Shown here: positions 17,954 to 27,100 of the stretch, piece after piece
How the letters are laid out: each line of letters begins with the position of its first letter
Numbering within the stretch: position 1 is the first letter of the stretch
Assembly: GCA_028284285.1 (NCBI GenBank)
Contig: JANQSA010000032.1
Span: forward strand, 265,025-329,024
Direction of reading: 5' to 3'
Length of the DNA stretch: 64,000 bases
Origin: Croceivirga sp.
GTDB lineage: Bacteria; Bacteroidota; Bacteroidia; Flavobacteriales; Flavobacteriaceae
The notes under the pieces: generated by a model
The model's input: the letters and a program-made list of their open reading frames with translations, nothing else
Databases searched by the model: none
Told to the model about the DNA's origin: nothing
Translations under genes and position numbers: made by a program

Positions 17954-19576
17954 ATGATTCGTTATTACCGGTTATTATGTGTTACGGTTACCATAGCATT
18001 TTTGGGGTGTACCCGGAACGAAATCGAATTTGAACTTCCCGGACCCTCACTGACCATTTCTACTCAACTACCTGATGAAATTCTCCAGGAGGCCGGAAAT
18101 GATATCTTTCAAGACTTTAAACTGCAATCGGCCAAGGGATTACAGCGGTTTGAGGTTTTTTTGGACGATCGACCATTTGAAAGTATAAGCTATGACGGTG
18201 AGATAAATGTGGAATACAGTTTTCTGTACACCATACCCTCAGACACACCCAATGGTACCCGGTCAAAGTTTGAGTTTGTCTTGTCTGATATTACCGGAGA
18301 ACAAGTAAGATATGAGATCAATTTTAGGGTCAATACTACCTTTTTTGAACAACCGGACACCATTGGAGATACCCCTGTTGTACGTCTTAAAGGAAGATTG
18401 AACCGGGATTACGTTTTGGAAGCCCAAAACACCTATGTAGTAGACAGTGTTCTTTCCGTTGAAAACAATAGTGTGCTCACGGTTGAGGCGGGAAGTACGG
18501 TGTATTTCACAGCAACCGGTGATCCCAATAACCAATCCAAGTTGGTCATAACCCGGGGCTCAAAGATCACGGCGGAGGGCACAGCAGAAAACCCGATTGT
18601 GTTTACGAGTGAAAGGATTTTGAGAAGTGAAGAACCATCACCTGCAGATTGGGACGGTCTGGTAGTATACGGTTTTGCGCCCAACAATGAGGCGGCCGTG
18701 GTACTTGATGAAGGTTTTAGATATGGTGGTGATCAGCCCAATGACAATTCCGGGGTTTTGCGTTATTTACGGATCGAATATGCCGGCAACGTCAATGACA
18801 ATAGCCAGCACGCTTTGAGATTATACGGGGTAGGTGCGGCAACCCAGGTAGATCATATACACATTTTTAGAAACTACAATATCGGGATCCGCCTGCGGGG
18901 AGGACGGGTGAACCTTAAATATATAGCTGCTATCGGGCATGGAGGCTATGGCCTTTGGGCTGACCGGGGTTGGCAGGGAAAAGGCCAGTTTTGGCTTTTC
19001 CAGACGGATGTGCAGGCTACCCTGGTACCCGTTAACTACTGGAACATCGCCCGCTCGGTAGAAATGCGAAACGACGCCGATAACTTTCTGAAAAATCCGA
19101 GGACCACCTTTACGATCAGCAATGTAACCTGTATCGGCAACGGTTATCAGGAAGGTATTGACACAGGCACAAGAAGAGGCGTACGTCTTCGGACGGGTGC
19201 CATCGGTTCTTTCCAAAATGCCATCATTACCGGTTTTCCCAATGATGCCGCCCGTGTGGAGGATCTGGATATTGAGGTACTGGGTGTCGATATGATATTT
19301 GACAACATCCGGTCTTTTGACAATGCGAACAACTATGAGCAAGAAGCCAGGACCGTATTTTTTGAGGATCCCAATGATGAATACAACGTAACGGATGACC
19401 CCGTTGCAGGGATCTCGCTTACCAACTTTATAGGCTCGGAACCCTCACCTTTTGACCCGGCCACCATGGACAACTTTTTTACCAGTGCGCCCTATATAGG
19501 TGCCGTTGAGAATGCATCGAACGATTGGACAAGTGATGGGAATTGGTTCAAAGATATCGATGGCAATATTAGGTGA
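17954..19576 (+). CDS. Receptor-linked beta-helix lipoprotein, paralogue 1
   Basis: A 540-residue lipoprotein (AFLGC, Cys19) whose gene begins 13 bp after the receptor gene. Residues about 30-130 look Ig-like. Residues about 145-480 have the short-strand periodicity of a right-handed parallel beta-helix, with the typical entry KITAEGTAENPIVFTS and NLKYIAAIGHGGYGLWADRG. It ends in GAVENASNDWTSDGNWFKD followed by IDGNIR, a tail shared with the proteins at 19608-21221 and 35949-37469. Its place in the operon is that of SusD in a classical utilisation locus, so a surface glycan-binding role is inferred. No hydrolase motif is evident, and I know no tested function for this family. Confidence 0.82.
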   Translation: MIRYYRLLCVTVTIAFLGCTRNEIEFELPGPSLTISTQLPDEILQEAGNDIFQDFKLQSAKGLQRFEVFLDDRPFESISYDGEINVEYSFLYTIPSDTPNGTRSKFEFVLSDITGEQVRYEINFRVNTTFFEQPDTIGDTPVVRLKGRLNRDYVLEAQNTYVVDSVLSVENNSVLTVEAGSTVYFTATGDPNNQSKLVITRGSKITAEGTAENPIVFTSERILRSEEPSPADWDGLVVYGFAPNNEAAVVLDEGFRYGGDQPNDNSGVLRYLRIEYAGNVNDNSQHALRLYGVGAATQVDHIHIFRNYNIGIRLRGGRVNLKYIAAIGHGGYGLWADRGWQGKGQFWLFQTDVQATLVPVNYWNIARSVEMRNDADNFLKNPRTTFTISNVTCIGNGYQEGIDTGTRRGVRLRTGAIGSFQNAIITGFPNDAARVEDLDIEVLGVDMIFDNIRSFDNANNYEQEARTVFFEDPNDEYNVTDDPVAGISLTNFIGSEPSPFDPATMDNFFTSAPYIGAVENASNDWTSDGNWFKDIDGNIR

Positions 19577-19607
19577 ATGAAACTAAGTATAACTGATAAA
19601 TTATAAA

Positions 19608-21221
19608 ATGATGAAAACAATGATTGACTATTTAAGAAACAGCAAATGGCTTTTGGGCATTTTTGCACTGATACTGGTAGTCTCCTGCAGTAGTGACGAT
19701 GACGGGGATGATGAGCCGACACCACCTCAGACAGCGGCCCCTACCATAAGTATTGACGGGGAAACATCTATCAACGCAAAAGCGGGAGAGACTTTTTCGG
19801 TTACCTTAAACCTGGATGCCGAAGCGGGGAACAAAGAGCTGGTGGTTTCTACCAACGGGGGCGTTTTGGAAGTGGTTACCCTGACAGCAGATGCTACCTC
19901 TTTTGAGTACAATACCCAATCCGTACCCGCTGAATCCACTGAAGGGCAAGAATACCAATATCAATTTGTTTTAGTTGACAGTGAAGATCGGGAGTCGAGT
20001 TCAGTAACGCTTACCATAAGCGCAGAATTGTACGATCAGTTGGCAGTGGGTACAGAAACCCTTTATAATGTAACCATTCCTCAAGATGGGATAGTGACAG
20101 GGGATATACTTTTTACATCAGGAAGGAACTATTTGGTCGCCGAACCTCTTTTGTTCGATATAGGAAGTTCCCTTACCATTCAGGAAGGGGTTGCTGTCTA
20201 CATGGAAGTACCCACGGAAGTGGATGAGCCAAGAGTGGAAATCTCATTGGTACCTGGTGCCACATTGACTATTACCGGATCCGCCACAAGCCCGGTGGTA
20301 ATGACACCCACTTCTGTACTAACCGGCGATCCTTCCCCTGGAGACTGGAATAGATTGAAAGTTGGCGAAACCAATGCGCCTCTTACAAATAGCACTATTC
20401 GATATCTTAGGACCGAATATGCAGATGACGGCCTGCGATTGGTTAATCTGGACAACAGCAATACCGTAGAGTTCATTCAGACCTTCAAATCGGATGACGA
20501 GGGATTCTATATTACCGATGGTACTGTAAATGCTAAATATCTTGTCGCGACTGATAGCAAGACAAATGGGTTTAGGTTAGGTGACGCCTATGAAGGAAAA
20601 CTGCAATTTGGCATCACCCATTTGTCAGAAGTATTGGAAGCTGAAGAATACGCTATAGAAATTCGTGAAGACTCAAAGGCTCTATTGGCCAACTTCACCC
20701 TTTTAGGTGCCGGTCAGGACACGGAAGACGAAATGTACGGTCTTAGGTTAAGGGCTGCTAGCGATGCCCGAGTTTATAATACCGCTGTGGCCAGCTTTAC
20801 GCGAAGAGGTGTTCGTGTTAATGAAGAAACACCTATTGGCGGTACCCTGGAGGGTCCTACCGTGTTTGCGTACAGTTATGTATTTGATATCAGAGAACAA
20901 CACTACAGGGACGCGCCCTTCGGCGGTACAAGAAACCCCGATGATGGTAGTGTGGTAAACCCCTTCTTCAACAATACCACAGGTTTTAACGAAGTTGATG
21001 ATGGAATGGGCGGCACCGTATTTGAACCCATATATGAAGTAATTGCAGGTATTGGAGTTAATGACTTTATCCCGGATGCTACGGTTACAGCATTGGAAAA
21101 TCATGATCCTTCTTCGGTTGATGCATTCTTTGAATCGGTAACTTTTGTAGGAGCCATTGAAAATGAGGGCAGCGATTGGACCACCGGTTGGGTCAAAAAC
21201 ACAGATGGATCTATTAGATAA
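19608..21221 (+). CDS. Receptor-linked beta-helix lipoprotein, paralogue 2
   Basis: A 537-residue lipoprotein (LVVSC, Cys27). The acid-rich run directly after the cysteine (SSDDDGDDEP) matches the lipoprotein export signal for the cell surface in Bacteroidota. An Ig-like N-terminal part (to about residue 145) is followed by beta-helix repeats (VPGATLTITGSATSPVVMTP, NAKYLVATDSKTNGFRLGDA). The conserved tail reads VGAIENEGSDWTTGWVKN then TDGSIR. It is a paralogue of the preceding gene, 31 bp downstream, and closes the operon before a strong terminator. A surface-binding accessory for the TonB receptor is inferred. Confidence 0.82.
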   Translation: MMKTMIDYLRNSKWLLGIFALILVVSCSSDDDGDDEPTPPQTAAPTISIDGETSINAKAGETFSVTLNLDAEAGNKELVVSTNGGVLEVVTLTADATSFEYNTQSVPAESTEGQEYQYQFVLVDSEDRESSSVTLTISAELYDQLAVGTETLYNVTIPQDGIVTGDILFTSGRNYLVAEPLLFDIGSSLTIQEGVAVYMEVPTEVDEPRVEISLVPGATLTITGSATSPVVMTPTSVLTGDPSPGDWNRLKVGETNAPLTNSTIRYLRTEYADDGLRLVNLDNSNTVEFIQTFKSDDEGFYITDGTVNAKYLVATDSKTNGFRLGDAYEGKLQFGITHLSEVLEAEEYAIEIREDSKALLANFTLLGAGQDTEDEMYGLRLRAASDARVYNTAVASFTRRGVRVNEETPIGGTLEGPTVFAYSYVFDIREQHYRDAPFGGTRNPDDGSVVNPFFNNTTGFNEVDDGMGGTVFEPIYEVIAGIGVNDFIPDATVTALENHDPSSVDAFFESVTFVGAIENEGSDWTTGWVKNTDGSIR

Positions 21222-21245
21222 GTGGTTTGAGTTGAGTTAGTTAGT

Positions 21246-21286
21246 ATGAAGCCGAAAAAAATCGTTTTTTTCGGCTTCATTTTTTT
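21246..21286 (+). terminator. Rho-independent terminator
   Basis: A perfect 16-bp stem (21246-21261 paired with 21265-21280, arms ATGAAGCCGAAAAAAA) with a TCG loop is followed by six further T (21281-21286). It lies 25 bp after the stop of the second lipoprotein gene and should end the receptor operon. Confidence 0.93.
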
Positions 21287-21447
21287 ACCAGAAGATCTGT
21301 CCTATCGGGGGCCAAAGGACGAAAGGACAAACCCCTTAGGGTAAGTTTCGATACACCCCGGCAATTTGTATTGATTAAAACTAAAGAGCCGTAGATTTCA
21401 GGTCGGTTGGCTACTACATCCAAATTTCAAGGATCATAATACCTCCA

Positions 21448-24063
21448 TTAGTGTAAACTTCTAATGGCAATAGCGCTCAATACGGTTTTTCCCTTTACAG
21501 CATTTAAGGAGACAAGAACACCTTTATCCCCTACAGCTTTGACTATGGTTTTTTTGCGCAAAGGATAGTTGTAGCCATATGCTTGGATCAGGTCCAGATC
21601 CTGGAGTAGTGGTTCTTCATTAATAAAAACATCAAAAACACGAATACCTCCCGGGTGTTCCGGCGATTCAATGCCTTCCACAAACCGGCGCGATTTCGGA
21701 TAGGGCTCTACAAAGAGCAACGCTACCTCGTACCAACCATCGGGCACATCAAAGCGATAGGCTGCTATATCTTCCCGCATGGTTTGATACAATGGGGTAA
21801 AGGCTTCAATGGTCTGAATATCCTCTTTTGTCCCAATCTTCTTACCGACATAAAGTGGTTTTCCGCCAACATGGCCCCAACTCTGGTCTTCATAAGGTTT
21901 ATCGGCAACCCAGGTCATATCTCCGGTCATATCATAAAAAGAATGATTGCTCCCAACATTGACGGCCACGGCCACGGCCACGGGTTCGTTCTTCTTAAAT
22001 GTTTTTGGTACGATCTTATTTTGTATTTCAAGACGGTCAGCGGTGTTTTCGGATCGTGCCTCTACAACATTGTTTCCTGTTTTCAATACCACTTTAAAAC
22101 TTGTCTTGTACGCATTTACCTTTTGGGTGGCTACTTTTACATCGTTCAGGAATAGACTTATTTTTTCTTGATTTGAATACACATCTATTGTGTTTTTGGT
22201 ACTGTCGCCTACGGTAGTTCTGTGGGTATGGTTGGTTTCAGCGATTTTCACGAAAGGGCGATCCAAAAGGTTCGCCTGAAACCGGAAAAACGGATCTTTG
22301 GGTCTTCTATCTGCGGTAAGCAGCCCTTTCTGGTTCAGGTGCGGTTTGGTATCCACTCTCCGCTCTGAGCTAAAATCGATAAGGTTCCAGACCGTTGCCC
22401 CGGCAACAAAGGGCCGGGCCATGATCTGTTCAAGATAGCTTTCCAATAGCGCTTTGTGTCCTTCCATGGTAAAATCAAAGCGTTCGGGGTTTTCACTGTG
22501 CAGTCTGGGATCACTCCCTGCTCCAAATTCACTGATTACATGAATTCTGTTGGGATACTTTTTGTGTTGAGCATCCAGGAATTTTCCAAAATCCTCAAAC
22601 GTATCGTAGTACCATCCATGATAGAGATTCCACCCCACCACTTGTGGTATTTCTGCTATTCCTGACGTTTCATACAAAGGATAATTATGAAGTGCCATCG
22701 CGGTATAACGTGTCGGGTCTTCCTCTCTGGCAATGGCCTCGAGCCTTTTGCTCAATCTCAGCGTCGCTTCCGTATGACGGTTTACAACAGCTTCGTCCAA
22801 AAACCGATGGGCCCAGTATATCTCGTTCATATACCCCCAAAGAATGATAGAGGGATGGTTGTAGTGCTGCCGTATCATTTCCCGAAGCATTATTTCAGAA
22901 GTGTCATCATGGGCTTCACTCACGGTTACCTCATTGACGAGCGGGGTTTCTTCCCAAACCAAGAGACCCAGACGATCTGCTTCTTCCAAAACCGCCGGAT
23001 CCTGGGGGTAGTGGGCCAGACGGACAAAATTACCCCCCATTTCTTTTATGAGACGAAGATCGTTTCGATGTATATCATCTGCAAGGGCATTGCCCAGACC
23101 TTGATAGTCCTGGTGCCTGTTGGCACCTATCAACTTCAGGGGCTTACCATTAAGGAAAAAACCACTATCTGCATCAAACCTGAAGGTACGGACTCCAAAA
23201 TTGCTCCAGGCTTCATCTACGATAGTACCATTCTTTTCCAGCGCCAGTTCCATGGTGTACAGATAAGGAGTATCCGGGGACCATAGCCGGGGATCCTGAA
23301 GTTGCAGGCTAAGCTCAAAGGGAATGGTTTCTTCCTTTAATCTAAGCCTGGTGCGTTGTCTGGCGACAACCTCACCGGTCCGGTCGCGTATTTCCGCTAG
23401 TAAAGCTACTGTATGGGAGGCACTTGCTTGATTGGTAAGGCTTCCCTTTATTTTGACGGTTGCCGTTTCATTTCCAATGGTGGGTGTACTGACAAAGAAG
23501 CCTTTTGACCCGTAATCCAAAAGGTTGATGTGTACGTTGCCGGTCTCTATGAGGAAAGCATCCCGATAAATACCGCCGAAAAAGGTAAAATCTGCAGAAA
23601 GCGGAGGAATGTCCGGATGGTGGGCGTTGTTCACTTTTACGGCAAGGGTATTTTGACCTTGTTTCAAAAATCCGGTAACCTCAAATGTAAATGCGGAATA
23701 TCCCCCTTTATGGGTGCCCACTTCCCTTCCATTGACATAAAGCACAGCCAGTTGATTGGCTCCCTCAAAATTAAGAAAATACTTCTTTTCATTATTTGGC
23801 GTAATGCGAATTTCCTTGAAGTACCATCCGTCCCCTCTGTAGTACCCTCTTTTCCCATCTGCAAGTACGTCCCTGGCATTCCATGTGTGCGGTAGATTTA
23901 CGACTGCTGTGTTCACTTCCGGGATCTTGGGGGTTTCAAGGCTTCCTTTATAAAAAACCCAATGTGCATTGATGGAGGTTTTTTTTCTCACCTGGGCAAA
24001 AGAAACCGCAAATACGGTCAGAAAAACAAATAGTAATGAAAATCGTGAAGGACAAGATTTCAT
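21448..24063 (-). CDS. Secreted GH2 family glycosidase with C-terminal malectin-like domain
   Basis: An 871-residue enzyme with a signal peptide (ends VSFAQ, near residue 24). The GH2 order is visible: sugar-binding jelly roll (about 30-185, NLPHTWNARDV, GGYSAFTFEVTGFL), Ig-like domain (185-295) and TIM barrel (295-600). The acid/base lies in GYMNEI (Glu414) and the nucleophile in VISEFGAG (Glu512). About residues 690-868 form a malectin-like carbohydrate-binding domain (VNVGSNHSFYDMTGDMTWVA). GH2 includes beta-galactosidase, beta-glucuronidase and beta-mannosidase; the residues I can see do not decide among them. It is convergent with the lipoprotein operon and divergent from the hybrid regulator, which is its likely controller. 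Confidence 0.9.
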   Translation of the reverse strand: MKSCPSRFSLLFVFLTVFAVSFAQVRKKTSINAHWVFYKGSLETPKIPEVNTAVVNLPHTWNARDVLADGKRGYYRGDGWYFKEIRITPNNEKKYFLNFEGANQLAVLYVNGREVGTHKGGYSAFTFEVTGFLKQGQNTLAVKVNNAHHPDIPPLSADFTFFGGIYRDAFLIETGNVHINLLDYGSKGFFVSTPTIGNETATVKIKGSLTNQASASHTVALLAEIRDRTGEVVARQRTRLRLKEETIPFELSLQLQDPRLWSPDTPYLYTMELALEKNGTIVDEAWSNFGVRTFRFDADSGFFLNGKPLKLIGANRHQDYQGLGNALADDIHRNDLRLIKEMGGNFVRLAHYPQDPAVLEEADRLGLLVWEETPLVNEVTVSEAHDDTSEIMLREMIRQHYNHPSIILWGYMNEIYWAHRFLDEAVVNRHTEATLRLSKRLEAIAREEDPTRYTAMALHNYPLYETSGIAEIPQVVGWNLYHGWYYDTFEDFGKFLDAQHKKYPNRIHVISEFGAGSDPRLHSENPERFDFTMEGHKALLESYLEQIMARPFVAGATVWNLIDFSSERRVDTKPHLNQKGLLTADRRPKDPFFRFQANLLDRPFVKIAETNHTHRTTVGDSTKNTIDVYSNQEKISLFLNDVKVATQKVNAYKTSFKVVLKTGNNVVEARSENTADRLEIQNKIVPKTFKKNEPVAVAVAVNVGSNHSFYDMTGDMTWVADKPYEDQSWGHVGGKPLYVGKKIGTKEDIQTIEAFTPLYQTMREDIAAYRFDVPDGWYEVALLFVEPYPKSRRFVEGIESPEHPGGIRVFDVFINEEPLLQDLDLIQAYGYNYPLRKKTIVKAVGDKGVLVSLNAVKGKTVLSAIAIRSLH

Positions 24064-24110
24064 AAAAATGGAGTTTATTGGTGTTCAACAAACCATCCAA
24101 TGAAATCGCA

Positions 24111-24125
24111 GTGCTAAATTAATTT
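24111..24125 (+). promoter_or_regulatory. Second copy of the 15-bp motif GTGCTAAATTAATTT
   Basis: Identical to 14998-15012. It sits in the 123-bp gap between the divergent GH2 and hybrid-regulator genes; the following TTAG makes CTAAATTAATTTTAG almost palindromic. A shared regulator site is suggested, possibly of the hybrid two-component protein. Confidence 0.45.
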
Positions 24126-24186
24126 TAGGAAGTTAAATATAATATATTTTTAATGTGTAGATGCATAAATAAGTAGTATTTTCAAG

Positions 24187-27100
24187 GTGTTGCGACATCT
24201 TTTAAAGCTTAAATCGATTCGTTGGATGCATTGGAAATACTATTGGATAACACTCTTTTTCCTCCTTGCGGAAATCCTTACCGGACAGGAAAGGACAATA
24301 GCAACCTCAACACTGAGCTTTGATCATTTAGGAGTACAGGATGGTCTTTCTCAAAGTTCGGTGCTCAGTATCCATCAGGATAATTATGGGTTTATGTGGT
24401 TTGGGACCCGGGATGGCTTAAACCGTTATGATGGTTACTCCTTTGAAGTCTACAAACATCTGATCGCGGATTCATTATCCATAGGGGGGAATATCGTTCA
24501 TGATATCGAAGAAGACCATGATGGTACGCTTTGGATGATCACGGAAAAAGGGTTGAGTGTTTTTGATAGAAATCGGAATAACTTCGTCAGTTATAATTAT
24601 CTGGATCCCAAAACCCCTATAGGAAAGATCAATGCGCTTTTTATAGACAGTAAGAACAGGATATGGATCGGGGGCGTCTTTGGGTTGTACATATTCGAAA
24701 GAGAATCAAGTTCTTTTGTCAAACCCAATATTGTTTCAGGGGTTCTTTCAAAAAACAAAAATTTTAACGTCAATGCCATAGCTGAGGATGAGGCAGGAAA
24801 CCTTTGGATAGGTACCGGTAATTTTGGTCTTTACCAGATGGACTCCAATTTGGAAGCCGGGAGAAAGATCCCATTCCCTGAACATGCAGCGGTCTCTTCA
24901 AGAATTGAGGTATTAGAGGTTTCAGGGAAAGAGGGTATTTGGTTGGGAACTTATGGGGATGGCCTTTTCTTTTATGATTTTTCCGGTAAGATCACGCTCC
25001 ATTACAGTGCGGATGCCCGGATATCACGACAAATTGCCGATGATAACATCCGGGCGCTGCTTGAGGATAACCAAGATCGTCTTTGGGTAGGTACTTTCGA
25101 AGGATTAACAATTCTGGATAGTATTGGTAATCCCTTTATGGTTCCATTTGAAAAGGAATTCAGCAAAGGGCTTGCCCATAACAGTATACGGTCGCTGACT
25201 ATGGATGACAAAAAATCCGTTTGGGTAGGCACCTATTTTGGTGGGATCAATATCTATGATAAAGACAATCAGCGCTTTCTTCATTTCCAACATTCGGTAA
25301 AAAACCCTTCTTCATTAAGCTTTGATGTTGTGGGTGCCTTTGCTGAAGACAAAAGCGGAAACCTTTTTATTGGTACGGAACGCGGGGGGGTCAATTTTGT
25401 GCGCAAAGAGGCTCAGAAACATCAGGTACTGGACGCTGAAAATCATTCAAAAAGTACCATTAAGGCCCTATACAGTGATGGCGAAGGAAGGAAATGGGCG
25501 GGGATATTCAAACAAGGACTTCATCAGTACGATCCCGAAACAGATCGATGGAGGCAGTTCCCTGGTGAACATGTCACCAAATACGCCTACCTGCGCAGAG
25601 CCATCATAAACCGTATCGCAGAAGACGATGACGGCTTTTTTTGGTTGGCAACGGATGCTATGGGAGGGCTACAACGATTTGATCCGTCAAGAGGAAAATA
25701 TGTTGACTTTCCTTTCCAAGAGCAATTGGCAACCACGTTGGACCATAGCGTGGTAAAGGATGTACTACTAAAAGAAGACAGGAAGATCGTATTGGCGACA
25801 AAGGGTAACGGTATCGTGGAATTTAACACAGAAAATGGCATGTTGGCCGTTATTAAGGATTTTGATACCAAAGAGGGGAAAATAAAGATCGATCATTTCA
25901 ATTCGGTTTTTTTGGACAGTCAAAACAGGCAGTGGTATTCCTCAAATGGAGGCGGACTTCTCATGCGGGAAAATGAGGGGAGTGAATATGTTCGGTTTGG
26001 TACCGAAAACGGGCTTTCAAACGATGTGGTCTATGGTTGCCTTGAATCGAAAAAAGGAGTAATATGGGCCATAACCCTTAATGGCATATCCAGGATTGAC
26101 ACGGAGAACAGGGCTGTTGACAAGAGCTATACCAGCTATTCGGGCTTTCCGTTGGATGAAATAAACGAAGGGGCGTATTATAAAACCAATGATAATCGAT
26201 TCATCATTGGTGGAAATAATGGGTATACCATTTTTAACCCCGATAATCTTGTAGATAATGACTATGTACCCAAGATGGTGTTCACGGGGATTAAAGTGAT
26301 GAACAAACCCATAAGCCCGGAAGATGGCTCAAAAGTCCTGGACACTGAGATAAATACCGTAGAACAGATAACCCTTAGGCACTTTCAATCGGTGCTCACA
26401 CTGGAATTTGCCGCCCTGAGCTACCTTAAACCCGAGAACAACCAGTATCGCTATAAGCTGGAAGGATTTGATGAAGACTGGATTGATTCGGGCAACAAAC
26501 AAAGTGTCACCTATACCAATCTAAAAAGTGGAGAATATACTTTTTTGGTAAAGGGATCTAATAATGATGGTATATGGACCAGTGACCCTATGGCATTGCA
26601 AATTAGCGTGCTACCTCCTCCCTGGAGAACCTGGTGGGCGTATCTCTTTTACGCATTGGCTGTTATTGGAGTTGCGTTTTTGATAAGGGGGTATACCTTG
26701 AAAAGTGAACGTTTAAAACAGAATTTGAGAATTGAACAGCTCGAAAAAGACAAGTGGAAAGAAATACATGACCTCAAACTAGAATACTTCACAGATGTCT
26801 CACACGAGTTTAGAACTCCGTTGACCCTTATCCTAAACCCACTTGAAGAGATCATGTCCGTAGAAAATAAAGAATTAAAGTTCAAGGGCCTGATCAAGAA
26901 CATGTATTTGCATGCCAAAAGGCTGCAGTTACTGATTGACCAAATATTGGAAATCAGGGAAATAGAGACCGGACACTTAAAGTTGAAAAATGAAGCCCTT
27001 CATTTGAACGGGCATATTGAGGAAATTTTTAATTCTTTCACTACCATAGCTGATAAGCAACATATTAAGCTGACCTTAATTCAGAATGACATTCCCGAAA

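Noticed and set aside
22687..23286. 199-codon open frame on the plus strand
   Set aside because: Antisense to the GH2-malectin gene, whose catalytic motifs are intact; composition is not that of a protein.
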